Notes: a model not told the origin generated them from the letters alone. A stretch of 64,000 bases of DNA from Syngnathus acus (GCF_901709675.1 NC_051101.1:4298501-4362500), one strand, 5' to 3'; shown: positions 23,756-38,700, counted from the stretch's first letter. Numbers and translations are program-made.

Positions 23756-26700
23756 GTTTATACAACAAACACATTCTAGGCTATCCCAATATAGGCATGT
23801 GATCTCATCACCTAAGCGGTGTAAACTGGAATCATAATTTCCTGGGATGAGTAGCAGGTTCTTTAACACACTTTTAATTGTCTCTCTATGATTTGAAACC
23901 ATAAGATAAAGCCGTAATACCTTATTGGAGTCATACCGTGCTGATTCCACTAAAAGCCTCCGATATTCATCCCCCTCTCACCATGGTCCGCAAGCCACAG
24001 CCTGAGCAACTCAACGTATTTTATAGATGTAAAATGTCAAGAAGTGTGTTTAACTTTAATGTCATTTTGGCCGTCGTACTTCACTTTTGTAGTCTTTTAT
24101 CATGAGCGCGAAGGACAAACTCACATTTAAATAACAACCACGTGCATTTTTTTTCTTTGTGTTCATTTATGAATTTAAAAAATCTGATTTGCAACATTCA
24201 CTGACATCTCAAAACTGCATACACTTACGTTAGGTAAGAAGTATCATGATAAATGTGCTTTGCAAAAAAAAGTAAAAGGATGTCCTTTCAAATGTTTGCT
24301 CAATTTTAAATTAAAACATCTCTGAGGGAAGTGAATGGCTTCTTCAACAGTAGATTGAAAGGGATGCAGTAAATTAGTGACTGGGGACAGTTTTATATTT
24401 GGATTAACAAGAAACATTTTGAGTACCACTGAGGTGTACCATGTGAAATCGTGTTCCATTCTCTTATTACATAATAACCATAATTAAATTTAAAAAAAAA
24501 ACATTCTCATCTTGCAGTTGACTTGAAAATCCAAATTTTTTTTCAAATGTTCTCATCTGTTATATGTCATAGGCTCCTTGCTACTAGAGTATGGAACAAA
24601 AACAGCATTACAATTATATACCTATTTAAAAAAAAATAAACAGTCCCTTAACTAAGTCCATAAAGTATGGCAGGTTGCCATGATCCTGCTGGATCCCCTT
24701 ACCCAAAATACTCATGGTTCCTCTGCATGTTCCTCCTTTGTCTGTGTTGGCCCATGTCTGAGTGCTGCTCAGCATCAAGTGTTGTGAGCTGACGCTAACG
24801 CAAACACACTGCGGTCACAATGAGCGACAGCAGTGAGGCTTTTTGGTCTCTGCTAAATGCTGCTGACATGGCACAGAGCTTAGCCAGTCCTCTACTCTGT
24901 TCCCACAGAGGAGAACCACCCTCAGTCATCAGTGGGCACCTCCCTTATGACAGACTGACACACTCAGGAGAGGAATTTCAAGTGAAACTGATTTTGTTTA
25001 CATTTTAACAAAGAATTGCCATTTAAATTAAAATACTCAAGGAATCACAAAGACTATTTATTTTAAGTGCCGCTGCGTTTACGATCCAGCTTGCACCCGC
25101 CCATTTTCATACGATGTCACTGTAGCAAAACTCCATCGACAAAGTATACACATCTGTGAATCCTTGGTTTAAATTAGTCAATGCTCAATCCACACGCAAT
25201 CGATGTGCATGGAAGCCAATTGAGTTGCTTCCTAATATGGCAGAGTGAGAATAATTTCTAGGTTGAAGCATCAAGGAGCGAGAAGCTAGAAAGAAATGTT
25301 GCAATTAAGAGACATGAGAGCCGCCTCCCAGTTTTCAAAGTGACTCATTAATATGAAGCCTGGTAGAGGCAATGGTCTGCAACTTATAGTCAGAAGAGTC
25401 AGAAGACCCCTGGCCTCACACTCAACTTGTGTTAACCTTAAATACGACGAAAACAATCTGCTGTTATGTCAGCTCTGCTTAGTAAGCCAGTTGATCCTGA
25501 TTTAAAACTTTTTCTTGTGGCAAAATTTGGTTTCATTTCTTGTTGGTGTAATATTGCTGGACAATTGGTTGAAAACTTCTCTTTTATATTTCATACTCTG
25601 ATTTGTGAGAACTGTCTCGTTTTCGCCAATTTTCATGAGGCCATTTTTGTGTGATCATCTCGCGCAGGTTTGTTTTGCACTCCTCTCCAGTAAAATAGCT
25701 CTTGCTTGTTAAAAATATGTTACCCTCATGTATTTCATGTGCATTAGATTTTTACTGGTATCTTGTTTTAAACTGGATCATTTTCATGCAGTATTTTGGT
25801 AAGCTCTCACGCATGGCCGAATAACTTAGTATCTTAGTAAGCTCGCAGGAACATTTATAATATCAACATAATTTGAGCTATTTGGGGGTATACAGACAAC
25901 TTGATTTTTTACATTGTGGAAGAAAATTATACACACCAATTTGTGTCGCCGAAACTTGAATGGGGGGGAGAGGCAAGTGAGCCGTCCACTGGGATAAGTC
26001 AGCCGACCATTCCATCTGCAATACGCCCAATGTACCCCTGGTTGGGAAACACTGATGTATAATAATGCTACTTTTTTCTAGAATTAAAATGTGGAATCTC
26101 AAATGTAATGGTTGCTTTGTAAGTTTGAGCAACTGCAATCAAACGCACCAGAATTTGAGAACATATTCTAAAATGGAAGTTAATAAAAACTTTGTCCTGG
26201 GTAATAAATGAGGATTGTGCACTGTATTATACACTGTTGGATTCTGACCAGTGAAAATGACTCTTCCCAGATGATCAGCAGTCATGTAAGACTGTGCTTC
26301 TTTATGACACCTGTGCTGACTCCTTTCCAGCGAACGGTGCATGTACATACTTTATCTCTGGCATTTTTAATACTGACATATTTCAGTTTGTAGAGGAGCC
26401 TTACCCCTTTTGAGAGGCGTGGTGAGGGTCTCAGGCATGAGTGCATAGACGGGTGAGTGTTGCTGAGAAGGGGGCCCTGGAGAGCTCCTAGTGGAAAAGC
26501 AGTGAGGTGAGCGGCGACAACGCAACTTTAGTATGGCGACTTTGCATCCACCGTAGTGTACAAGGCAGTGTGGGACGAGGCTAACTGCCTCAGGTTCGAC
26601 TTTAGGGCTCTGACTGCAGGCCAACATTTGCATCAGACCACATTTCTTTTCTAGCACTCAGGTCTCCCGTTGCCACCACAACTGGCCTGCATTTGAGGAG

Positions 26701-29700
26701 CTGGCAATATTTGCTTGAGAGCATAAATCCCACCGTGCTAATATAGCTGTTTTTATACTTCTGTAGTGTAGGGCACAAACAGACGTCGCAGCTTGCTGAC
26801 ACTCCTGAGAAGGAACATTACCGTGACAAGTAGGTGAGCACATAAATACTGGGGGGACACTTTCATTACTCCCCGTAATGTTGCACAGTTCTCCCTTTTC
26901 ATGATTTTAAATCCACCATATTTTAGGAAGTAAAAAGACAGCTGGAGAAGTTTATGGAAAGTATTCATATTTGTATTTACATTCGAATAAGTAAGTACTT
27001 TAACGCTTTGTCGTCCATCATTTTTACAGCTATTCTAATCGGTTCATCTATTCCCAGTCTATCCATTTTCTTTGATTATTATTTTTGTTATTGAGGAAAA
27101 CATCCTCAGGAATTCATTTTTTAAGTGTGATTCCGTATTTCATCAAAAGATTGGTGGTATATTTTTAAGACAGCAAAGCCTCTTTCAATGTATTTACATA
27201 AAGTGTTGCATATTCACTCGTAGATGAGTTTTTGCAGAACTATATTGTGATGAAGAAGTTTAAATGAGTTCAAAGATTCAATGAGGAACTTGTTTTTTTT
27301 TTTTCCTTGCATAACTTTCTTAGCAATTTAACTAGAGTCTGGTGGCATCAGTGTGGTAGAGAGTACTAGCAAAGAACATGTTTTATGACTTAATTGTGTA
27401 GAGTTCCAGCCGGCCCTGTAAATGAGGAGTGACAGTAGGCGTTATCGCAGTGCAACCTGGCTAATTATGTTCGTCGCTTGGCGTAGGTGACGCTCTAACT
27501 ATGCTTCTGAACAACAGTTTGGTGGGTTGAAATTGTTTTATTTCCACTGCAGGAGCCCAGTTTGTGTGCAGTCTTATTTTACTGACTGCTATCAACTTCG
27601 ACTTCCGTCTCCAAGCTCGCTCCAACGGGTTTGCATGGCGCAATTAACGTACGTAATAACAAGGCAATCGAAAACAAAAACAAGCATGTTTGAAGCACTC
27701 ATCCTGGTGAGAGGTGTAATCATTCTCAAGGCAATTAGAAAGGTTTGTTGTTCTCTACAGCCATGTTAGGTACCTGTGGGATGCTGATTGACTCAACAAT
27801 CTAATTAGGTTTTGTGATGTCGGCTCCACAACATGTTGCAATTGGCGTCGAGGTGTGCATGGTGCACAGGGCAACAAGGTCACAGTCACGAGTGGCTGCT
27901 CTTGACAGTCTCACGTCTTGTTCTTCAGACATCGAACATTCGCCTTGACAAAACAAGAAGTGGTCAACATAGCCTTATGTTCGAAGCTGTCATGGTAATT
28001 ATCTGGTTGAATTGAACGGAATGGCAGAGCATGTTGCTGGCACGTCTGTCTCACCGTCAGAGATTTATTTTTACATAACATACTTCTCTGTTGATTCTAT
28101 AAAGGTCAAACTTATTAATGTACATTAAAATAAAAAATTCAACAACCTCGTGCATTAGTCGCAGCTCTACTTCACACAAGCTGGGACTTTGAAAGCGTGA
28201 ACATACCATGCTGCGACTCCAAATGTTTCAAATTTGATGTCTTTTTTTTTTTCTCGATACAATTTGTTGGCAGTGTGGAGTGTTGAAACAACTTTAATAT
28301 TGTCATCATCAGTTGACACAAAACCAACATAGGGACTGTATTTCCAGCTTAAAAATGTGAAGTTCTCTACTTCCTTGATTGGTATGTACATGTGAGGCGC
28401 CAACGTGCAGAAAACGTGACTTGGCGCATATGTGACATGACTTCCACAGACAATAGGGCGTAGATGATCTCATCTCATAATGCTTCACAGTTGAAGATGG
28501 AAATTGCTTTTATTACTTGTATGTTCCACAATATAAAATTGCTGTGATTGTTGGTCAGTAAGAGGGTGTGTTTTACCTCCTTTATTTCTTATTATGTGTT
28601 GACTAAATGTTTGCTGAATGTGCAAATCTGTGCATGATTCTGGTCATGGCTGAATTTGTGCTGAATCCCATTCCTCCCTCTTACCCCTAAACCTTTGTCT
28701 GTCCCCTTCCCCAAAGTCTTCTTTGAAGAGGCAAAGACAATGGGTTAATGGGACAGACAGACAGTTTTGCAATAAAACTGAGCAAAAGACCCCCACCTGT
28801 GGCAGTTGTGCACTGACGATGATGAAGCAAAGCAATCTTTGCAAGATTATCAACTCAATGATCACTTGAAAATGGGAAAAATCCTCTATAGTGATCTTCC
28901 ATGCACTCGATGACTAAGAATAACGAGCTGACCCTGAGCAGTGTATGATGGAGCGTCACTGATGTATCAGAGGAAGGGGCAGACGATGACTGTGTCACAC
29001 GTTAACTCTGAAAATGGGTGAAGAAAGAAGAACAGAGGATCAACACAGTCTCCGTAGACTAATTATTCCTGTGACAAAGTGGAAAGTGTGCCACCAGTGT
29101 CCCACCCAGTCACACATGTGGCGCTCATCTGAGAAAGTCAGTGAAAGCTACATTTTCTTCTGAGTAACTAAGGTGAAAAGAGAGGAGAAGCCCTGATTAA
29201 AGTGGTGCACAGTGTGGAGAATCCACTGTGTTGTCCACCTTTGGGACCCTCCTTAAGTGGCTTTAAATAAGATAATAAGGGCGGTGTACAGAGAAAAAGA
29301 GGACTATGTCTTCTGGCATTAGTGCGACAGCTTTGTCAGTGGCGATATCTTTTTTTTTGGGGGGGGGGTGAGGGGGGTAGGACATGGTGGGGTAGTCTGC
29401 CAGTAATGAGACAGGGCTGCCTTCCCTTGCCGGCCTAATTAATCCTATATTTTTATAGCGTAAAATCAGTGCAGCCTTCCACTGGCCAGAGAAGAGAGAT
29501 GTCAAAGGAGTTGCTATCTGTTACCCCATCTCTTGCTTGCCTCTGACCGCCTCTTTCCTTCTCTCCTCCTTCTTTCTTTCTGCAATTTATTACACTGGTA
29601 CCAGGAGTGAAGTGAAACCTCCCAGTACGGAGCTATCTGTCATCTCTACATTATCAGGAAAACACACTGCCTTCCATATTGTGCTACAAGGGGTTCCAGC

Positions 29701-30137
29701 AAATTACTGTTTTTTATGGGACATGATAAAGGAAATGCTGCCTTATGTTCAAATGTTTTACTGTCTAAGAACAAGAGAGAAGGACTGAGTGGTGTAGATT
29801 GCTATGTGTGTTTTGTGTTCTGATCTGTGTGTGTGTCCGTGCGCATGTGGTTTTGTATATTGTCTGTACGGTTGGAGCTGACAGATAGTGTGATGATTGG
29901 TTAGAGTCACATAAAAATGTGTTTCTAAGGGGTTAAAATGCAATAAACAAGTAATACACTGCCACATGATATAATAACTCTGAGGAAGATGGGAAGACAA
30001 AGAGCAAGCACCCTTAATTGCCACCCTGCGGGTAAATCTAACTTCAGTTCGTTTTGTTTGTTTGTTGTTACATTCAGATATGCACATGTATGGGGGTCAC
30101 TGATGTGTGCGTACGTGTGCGTGTGTTTGATTGTATA

Positions 30138-30187
30138 CATTGCTTTAATATCATATCATCATAGACATTGCTTTAATATCATATCAT
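30138..30187 (+). repeat. 28-bp tandem duplication
   Basis: The 22-mer CATTGCTTTAATATCATATCAT occurs at 30138-30159 and again, identical, at 30166-30187, giving a period of 28 bases. Perfect identity implies a recent duplication. Confidence 0.9.
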
Positions 30188-30789
30188 TATTATCTTGTGT
30201 TGGATATAAATCAATTAGAGATCCAGCAAAATCAAAGGTGAACCACATATTTTAGTTCTTTTCAAATATGCTCATAAACATAGTTCTGTATGAGTAAAAT
30301 TCCTTCAAACAGAGGTGATATGTCAAATAAGTCAGATGTCCATGAGCTGTTCCCCACCGGTGACGCTGTGTGACATGAATTGTTTTTATGTCGACGCCAG
30401 CTCGGAGAAGGCGAATGCATGGAGGGCTGCAGTGCTCCGCTGCTCAGTGGCATTGTGAAGCTTTGCTGCAGAAGTATCCCTGAGATGATAAAGAGAGGAA
30501 AGTGAACAGTCACATCCTGTCACGTCTCATGATCTGCAGGCTGAAATTCGAGGCCTTCAGGGGCCTTGAGGGCGACACGCCACAACGTACAGAGGATGAA
30601 AGAGGCAGAGAGATGTGGAGGGGTTGGATGCTATGGTATAGAGGTGGAGTCAAAGGAGAGATGGAGGGTTCAAAGATAAATAAGAAAGACGTTATATCAA
30701 CTGATCATGTCTCTCCCCATCACTACAAAAAACCTCCATTTCTTGTTTTCTATCTCTCCCTCTCGATTGGTGTCGCTATGAGACAGATA

Positions 30790-30965
30790 TCCCACCTCAA
30801 AGTGACAGGCCCTCAAACGACTTGGCGAGGAAACCAAGCATTAATTAAGTCATTGCCGGACTGTAATTTCCTTGAGAAGTGAAAAAAAATGCACGAGAAA
30901 AGGTTACTGAGACCTTTTCTGTGTCAAAATTACCATTTGTCATGAATATTAATGCACCTAATGAA
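30790..30965. promoter_or_regulatory. Candidate conserved non-coding element
   Basis: A low-repeat block including AAGCATTAATTAAGTCATTG, ACTGTAATTTCCTTGAG and TGTCATGAATATTAATGCAC. The density of ATTA cores and the absence of repeats are typical of developmental enhancers. No cross-species comparison was possible. Confidence 0.35.
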
Positions 30966-31061
30966 GACAACCTTTGCTTCATCAAGAATGTTCTGGAGCA
31001 GGGTGCCACACTGATAGACTCTCCCTGGCTGTTTTTCTCCTTCAGTCAGAAGGAGAAAGTG

Positions 31062-31128
31062 GCACACGCACATGCACACAGACACACACACACACACGCG
31101 CTGTGGTTTACACATATGTCACACACAT
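31062..31128 (+). repeat. (CA)n microsatellite
   Basis: CACACGCACATGCACACAGACACACACACACACGCG and a trailing CACACACATACA segment. Simple sequence repeat. Confidence 0.85.
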
Positions 31129-31650
31129 ACATTGTTTTTCTGATGTGCTGCACCATAGCCTTCAAATGTAAGGCGTTGCATTTGATCAGATAAAAACCAC
31201 GGGAGATGCTGTTTTAATCCAAATGCAAACCTCAAAAACATATTTGAAAAAAATGTATAAGTGATAACCAATAACAAAAAGATACATTTTATTCAATATG
31301 AACTGTTCATTAATTTTAGGTGCAGTAATATATTCTATTACTGTAATATATTCTATTTTTTAAGTCATCACATGTAACTGCTTCATAAATCTATGGGGAA
31401 AAGGCTATCCTTGTAGAAGTTTAAAATGAAGTTCATTTGTTCTAGTAGTCTGTATTTTTATGTAAAAAATATAAACTCAAGTTTCTGATATCTGATGTCT
31501 TGGATTCTTGATCTTTTATTACTCTTGCCTATCATGATTGACGACGTTATAACTCCAGCACCACTTATTTGTCTCGGTGACCATCCACCGTCATGTGCTC
31601 TAATGCATTTTCATTTTCAGCGAGCTCTCGACATTTTACCATTTGAGCAA

Positions 31651-32105
31651 GTCAAGTCATTTTCAATTATTTAGCGCCAATTCACAACATGATCTCGAGG
31701 CACTTAACATCGGGAACAGATTGAGAAGCCCACTCCTCAGCATTTAAGAAAACCAACTAAACACACTATAAGAAAGTACTTCAGCGGCAAAGGAAAGAAA
31801 AATAATAGCTCTAACGAAGAATCCTTGAACAGAACAGAGACTTGGTGCGGGGCAGCCGTCTGCTTGACTGGTTGGGTTGAAAAGTAGAAGGGGAACAAAT
31901 GGTTCAGTGAAAGAAAGACACATAGGGGTGGATGAGATAAAACCTCCTATAACAATAATTACAAGGTTTAAAAAAATCACTTTACCGTTGGTGGGATTAG
32001 AAAATATTCATTGATAGCTGATGGTGTTGCTGCTTTTGCATGCTCCTCTGAAAGCTACTAGACTAGAGCATACGTACAATACATTGACGAACAATGTACA
32101 TACTA
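31651..32105 (+). repeat. Dispersed teleost repeat ('TTTAGCGCCAATTCACAACA' family)
   Basis: Opens with CAAGTCATTTTCAATTATTT and AGCGCCAATTCACAACATGA, TCTCGAGGCACTTAACAT. Later it has CCTTGAACAGAACAGAGACT and GGCAGCCGTCTGCTTGACTG, in the order of a repeat that is frequent in ray-finned fish. The right boundary near GTACAATACATTGACGAACA is approximate. I can recognise the family by its phrases but not name it safely. No coding capacity was seen. Confidence 0.7.
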
Positions 32106-33769
32106 ATATCTGTCACTGCCATGTTATTAAAAGCAATTTAAGGTTTTAGCAACAGGTCTATTGCTGACTGTTTCAACCAACTATTAAAAATATTAACTAG
32201 TAACAGTGTTGTGTGTGGCACTCACTACTAATTTTGTATTGTGTGTGCACTGGATCAGTACTCACTAAAGAATATCAGAATATTATTTATTAGCAATCTT
32301 CATGAACTTTGTTCGGAATCATGGGCTGTAAAACAAAAGCCACTCACAACAAGTACGAGCATCTAGTATGAATTGTGTCCCAGGAGAGGATCGTTTTTTT
32401 GTTCAAACTGGGAGTTTCTCATGCAATTACTCGAATGTTTATGAGGAAACGTGTGAGCTTATGATATGGCAAAATATGTTACAATTAATGCTTAACTCAA
32501 GCTAATCATTTGATATTCGGAACTGTGTAGGTTTTTGAGTTTGTATGCAGATGGAAAAGATGCAGTCATCAATTCCTTTTAGAACTTGAAGGTACATGAT
32601 AACACTCTAATTTTACCAGCCAAGCTCTGAGAAGTGTGAGTTTTATCAACACACGACAAATACCAAACTTCCTTATGCCATTCTGTTATGTGTGATATTT
32701 CTTAAACGCAGAGGTGAGAAATTTGCCGGTCTGTCATTCGCCCTTCATTGGTGACCTGGGCACCCTTCCATATCATCCGTATTTCTTCATAATATATTTT
32801 TCCCTCTGAGTGCATTAATATCATATGTTTGCAGTGAATCCAATCTTCTGTCTAAAGTATGAAAAAAAGAATCCAGTTTAGTGCAAAGAATTTCCCTAAT
32901 GGAATTAATAAAGTACAATAAATATTATGGACGTATTCCAAGCGATTTGAGCTGCACTTTGGAGTATTGGCAACATTAGTAAAGAGGACTTAGCGTAAAA
33001 TGAACATCATGAAATGTATATATATCTAATTAAACATGTATTAGTTGTTGCAAATTATTAGGATTTACTCCAGGCCAAGACAAAACTTTCAAATACCTGA
33101 TCATACACAAATGAGTCATATTCTTTAATTTGGGTACTGGCATACTATAAACTACATGAACTCCCATCTGCAGACCAGAGATGGCCTGCAGATGAAGATC
33201 ATGACAGTAATCTGATAGAAATGGCACTAACAGTGATTGGATGGCCGATCGATAAACCCACATATCGAGAAGTGTCCTGTTTGAGAAGAGTGTTTGTGTT
33301 TTACTCAGCTGTTTCATGTTAGGATCAGAAACAGAGACATTTTTTAATATCTAATTTTTGATAAATTGGGAATATTCTCGCTTCCAATTACAATATATCC
33401 ACAAGTGTAATAGACACAATTTTAATTTATATGTCTTTATTTTTGGACCCTTTGTGTTCCTTTTGTGGCTTTTAGATGAGACTAAAGGTTCTCTGGCCTC
33501 CCTCAAGTGAAGAAAATGTGATTTTCCAAGTACATTTTGCACGAAGAACTCTCTTTGCGTGAGTGTGAGCATCCCAAGACAGATAGGCAAATGAAAGGCT
33601 CAATCAAACATCAAAACACTGACTGACTTCTTATTTCATCCGTTCGTAGTTGGTGCAAGATTAAAAAATAATTGGTCATGTTGCGGTGCAAAAAAAAAAG
33701 AAATCCTTTGTTATGAATCTGCATACGGGTTACGGCCATACATTAAAATGAATAATACATCCATAACTC

Positions 33770-34130
33770 ATTCATAGCCACGGGTGGTAGGGATTAGATA
33801 ACGCGCCATAAATAAGCTTCAAAGCTCACTGTATGCCGTTTTGTTGCACCTCACCATGGCGGCTTTGCTTTAATCACAAACTTAGCCTTAGTTGGTGCGA
33901 CCCTTTTGTTGTGATTGCTGGTCTCGCCATTAGTGCTGGGTGGCACCGTTTGTACACACACCGTCATTTACCCAATTAACACGGAACTCACACTGGGAGT
34001 CAACAGAGAACAAAGCTTAGGGAAGCAGGCTTGCTTCTTCCTAATGCCTGCCATCAGAATGACTCAGAACAAAAGTAAAGACATTAGCATTGGCCTTTGG
34101 CAGCCTTTTGTTAAGACCTCCATGACGAAT
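33770..34130. promoter_or_regulatory. Candidate conserved non-coding element
   Basis: Repeat-free block with GGATTAGATAACGCGCCATA, GCTTTAATCACAAACTTAG and ACCCAATTAACACGGAACTC. It contains homeodomain-like TAAT/ATTA words and a YY1-like CCATGGCGGC. Regulatory function is an inference from texture only. Confidence 0.3.
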
Positions 34131-35254
34131 TGACATCAGTCAAATAGAAGCAGCTGCTTTGTCTTTGTCGTCTGTTAGAGTGACTGATGTAAAATAATAA
34201 GAAAGATGGTACTGATGTTATAAATGTTTCTGTTTAGAATTTCCACGTATTTTTTTCTTTTCTTTTACGGAAACAGACAGGTTATGCTGTGGTTTCTGAT
34301 GTCAGGACCTAAGCAGTTTCTGAAAAAAGAAAGATTTTTACATTGACTGGTGTTTACATGAAATAAGTAGTTTTGCCAAAATGACATGTTGAAAGGATAT
34401 AATTGCAACAGCTACACTGACTTTTCCTTGGAAACTTGATCACTGTGCCTGAAATGTGGCATATCTCTCACTGCTTCCATTTCATGTGCTTTTATTGTAT
34501 TTCAGGATAGACACCTGACAAAATATTTCCACACGGCCGTGCTGAGACAAGTGTTATGGCACGGTATGTTAAGGCCACTCAAGTGTTGTGATGTTTGTTA
34601 AGGTGTTGTGATATGAATAATAACATTTCAAGACCAACAGCTATCAGAATAGCTGAACCAGTATTTTGTACTCTCATGATGACTGTCACCTTGTTGCCCA
34701 GACATTTTTTTGTTCCACAGTGTTATAGTCCATATATTTGCCAGCAAGGGTGAGTCATAAGTCCACTGTAAATTGGCAGATCGGACGTCAATATGCCAAA
34801 TGCAAACGCTTACATTTTAAAGCGGAGTACTCAAATCAAATTATTTTTAAATAAATTCCTATAAATTTGCTATGATTGACAGGAAACCACGTCTTTGTTT
34901 TATCCAAAGTTGGCTGGGATAGGCTACAGCTCCCTGCAACCCTGAACATTATGAAAGAAAACAAGATGGTTGCCTATAAAAATTAGTCTGGTTTAGTAAA
35001 GATGTACAAATATTTAACGAATAATGTCTCTTTATATTATTCGTACAGGTATTTGTGATTTGTTGGCACTGATGTATTACATGATAGATGACATTTCATC
35101 AATTTAAATGCAGTTGCACTTTACACTGCCACCCCTCTACACAAACTCGTTTTGACAAACAAAACACCAGGCTCAGTAAGGAGGTAAAGTGATACATTTT
35201 GTGTATTACATCATCGACATAGAAATGAGCATATGCTATTTACTGTATGTTACA

Positions 35255-35283
35255 ACACACACACACACACAACACACACACAC
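35255..35283 (+). repeat. (CA)n microsatellite
   Basis: ACACACACACACACACAC broken once by an extra A, then ACACACACAC. Simple sequence repeat. Confidence 0.9.
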
Positions 35284-38200
35284 TTTAATTACATTGGGTT
35301 GTATGTTGCATCAGCAGCCAATTATCACCTGAGGAGAGTCAGTTAGCCTCAGTTGGCCAGAAGCCTTCCACTTTTTATTCTTTGCACACATCCCCCAAAA
35401 CGCATCGACTTCAAGCAAATTGGATGAGGGACAGGGAAACATATTACCACTTAAACACAGTGACAACAAATAGACAATGACAGTAATAATCTAAGTAATT
35501 TAGTGGAAAGAATGAAGGATGCACCCTGGCCAGAGAGTTGTAGAACATCCAGAGGTGAAAGGCGTGGTGAGAGTAAAATGGCTTGAGCGATGATGAGTTC
35601 ATCTTCATTTGTCTGTCAAAATGACAAATAATCTTGTATTAGTCTGTGACGCTTGTAGTGTTTTCAATTACTACAACGTGACGAGGAAAAAAATACAACA
35701 ACCATTATGTCTTCATTCTGCAGTAATAATTTGTGTTGGTCTGTTTGAAGCGCCTCCCCTGTGCGTTGTGTTAGGGGGCGAGGGGGTGACTTCCTTCTTT
35801 TCAGGGCAAAGGTGTTAGCAATTAACTGCTCCTTGGGTGAGGCTAAATATGTCATGAAGCAAGTTTATACAGGAACTAAAACATGTCTTAGCATAATTTA
35901 TTATAAATCTGCTGTTTTAGTAACGCAATATCGTTTTCTCATGCTCACTTAATTGTGTTACTTTATGCTCGAACTAATCAGAAATAGTATGTTCTACCAA
36001 TATATTACTGTCAATGTGTTTGGGTGAGGGAGGGCCAGTCGGCGAATAGTGAAACTCCGGGTAGAATTGCCCATTCAAATGCATGGTGGAGGTGGTTTAG
36101 GTGAGGGTTAAAAAAACCCAAAGCTAAACAAACTTCTTAATAAATCTTCACAAAACACTGACAAACATTTACAGTAAAACATATATATAAAAAAATTAAT
36201 CCGCGAGTATACGACTGTGCAAACAGTGGCAGCTGGTCAAGACAGGGTCCGCCCCACGATGCATGGTCCTCACCATATTACTTTCCTTGAAGACAAAAAA
36301 AGAAATGAAAATATTCACTGTGAAATACAAATATTTTGAAATTTGGTTATGCCTCTTTTTAGATGAGCATGGTTGGTTTAGTATATACATATGTCTAATT
36401 GGTCAAAGATATTTTACCTTTAAAAATGTGACATACACAGTATGCAAAGCAAGTGATAGTCTGGGCATGATACTCTGACGGCCAAATGTTTTTTGACATC
36501 ACATGCGATTGGCAGCTCAATGGCCATAGATGTCTTTTACAAGAATCTTATCAATAATGTAAAACAGAGACTAAGATGCCATGTTGGTTATAGAGGGCTG
36601 TTGCAGTTAATCTGGTGTCAATATTGGACCTGACAGTAAGACACTTCCAAGGCTAAACTCAGCAAACATGAGCAACAATGGAGGATATTTTAATGTAATT
36701 TCAGTGAAACTGCATTTGTTAGCGTCCTGACCCCACTCTTACGTGGATGATCTTTGTTGCCTTGGTGGCTGACAAAACAAGTCTGAGACTATTTTGGATT
36801 TTCTTGTGTAACTGACAAAATGTATGCGTCTCCAAGGATCAATAGAAAGTCTGGCTACGAATCTATATTCTTCATATTTATGTTGCGTTTGGTCCATTTA
36901 GATGAGAACGAGAGTTTGTCTGTGTGTGCATATATGCACCTTCATGATGTGTTTAGAGAGGAAGAGAAAGATGTATTGAACAAAAGCTAGTCACAGTTTT
37001 TGAACTGCACCATTAAAACAATCTTTATATTTGATGTACAGAAAACGAGCAAGGCTGACAGATCACAGGCTGGATGTCAATCTAAGAGAGTTTTGTTGTT
37101 TGATTTTGGTTTTTCTTGAAATTTTGTTTCTCATTACTGTGCAAGGCCTCAAAAAGGGGAGAAAACTGAAGCAAAGCAACAGTGCCTGAGCCCAGGGGCC
37201 CCAGGAACCACAGGGGTCCCTACTTTGATGGAGGCCTGAGCATCATTAGAACAGATAGCATGATGGGGTCAAAAAATATGTAAACCCCAAGCAGCTAAAG
37301 TTTCATGCCGCTTTTATTGTGACTTTATGTGACTGATATAGGCAACATTCTTAACTTGCGGATGGAAATATTCACTGAAATGAATTGTACCATCTGAAAT
37401 GACAAAAAGATGGATTAGCAACAAAAAAGCGCAGAATTGGAGAATATCTCAAATAATTAAGAAAGACATGGAAATAATGTAAATCATTGAGCTTCTCTCG
37501 CAAAGTTAACTCTTCCATGAAAAAATACGACTACGAGTGCCTCTGTTATGGGGTCAATCAAAAAAATTAATGGCGTTACATTTAAATTTTTTAATAAAGT
37601 GACTGGGAGCATTGAAGGAAACTAGCACATCTTAATAAGTCCAAGAGGAGCAGGCTGTCCAAACAGCAAAGAGAAGGAACAATTGTGCTCTAAACCATCC
37701 CGAGTCCTCAAAGGTCAACCATATTTTTGGAGTATCAGTGTGATGGCCGACACTAAATCCAAAGAATAGGGAGGCTACCAATGAGAAAGTGTGGGCGATA
37801 AAATTTGGCGCCTGCTTTATTATCACACTATATACGTATATAAGTGGGAGGACTCTGCAGGATTTTTTTCTGTTTCATAGCGTGGCCTTATGTAAGGTTC
37901 TTTCAAGATAGAACATTCGTGAGGAAAAGATTTAACTTTATATAAACTGGTCACAAGACTGCAATTCAAGATTCACCTGTAGGAAAATAATCTAACAATA
38001 TGGAAAACGAACCTGATTATTCCAACTGACCTTAGTAACATTATAACACAATGGAGAGGACCGCCACAAAAAAATTATCAAAAAAATTGTTAACCATTAT
38101 ATTTGTGTTTGTTTATTAGTTTATTCATTATTACACTTCTTCCTGATTCACGATAGATGATAAGCTGTCACTAATGCCATTGGCCTATTATTTTACAGGG

Positions 38201-38636
38201 TGGAATGTTGATTTGATACTCCTGTGACTCAAATGTTAAAAGTAAATTCTTGTATTTGCAACTTCATTCAGATCCTCGCCAAAATACAATGACACTTCTT
38301 TGCTGAATCTGCTTTTGTAATTCCCGTGGAATCCTTGTCCTATGAGTTACTGTGTGAAAATTCTATGGGTAATGGGACTTAAACAAAATGAGTGTGGGTA
38401 AAGACAGTACTATATCTACTCAGTTCTTGAAACGACAAGCTACAAGTATGCAACCTAATCATCAAATTAATCTGTTAGACAAAGAAACATTTCATTGAAT
38501 TTCAATTCGCCTTATGTAACAGGTCCTTAAAATGAGTGAGTGCACAGATTTTAATTCTAATTTGCGAAATACATTAAAATTGAGTTTTAAGTGAACACCA
38601 ATGGAGACTTTATTTTGTGTTATTTCCTTTGTGTAT

Positions 38637-38638
<2 letters not shown>

Positions 38639-38699
<61 letters not shown>
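38639..38699 (+). repeat. (GT)30 microsatellite, uninterrupted
   Basis: About 30 perfect GT dinucleotides, the longest uninterrupted dinucleotide tract in the window, ending in GCATGTTGCG. Likely highly polymorphic. The overlapping open frames (all Cys-Val or His-Thr) are artefacts. Confidence 0.95.

Positions 38700-38700
<1 letters not shown>

Larger units (their letters stand above)
23096..31650. other. Intergenic DNA
   Basis: No supported gene. It contains a TG microsatellite ending in a G15 tract (23711-23755), a G-rich patch at 29355-29385, a 28-bp tandem duplication at 30138-30187, a CA tract at 31062-31128, and a possible conserved element at 30790-30965. Short open frames here are all of a length expected by chance and show no domain. 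Confidence 0.55.
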
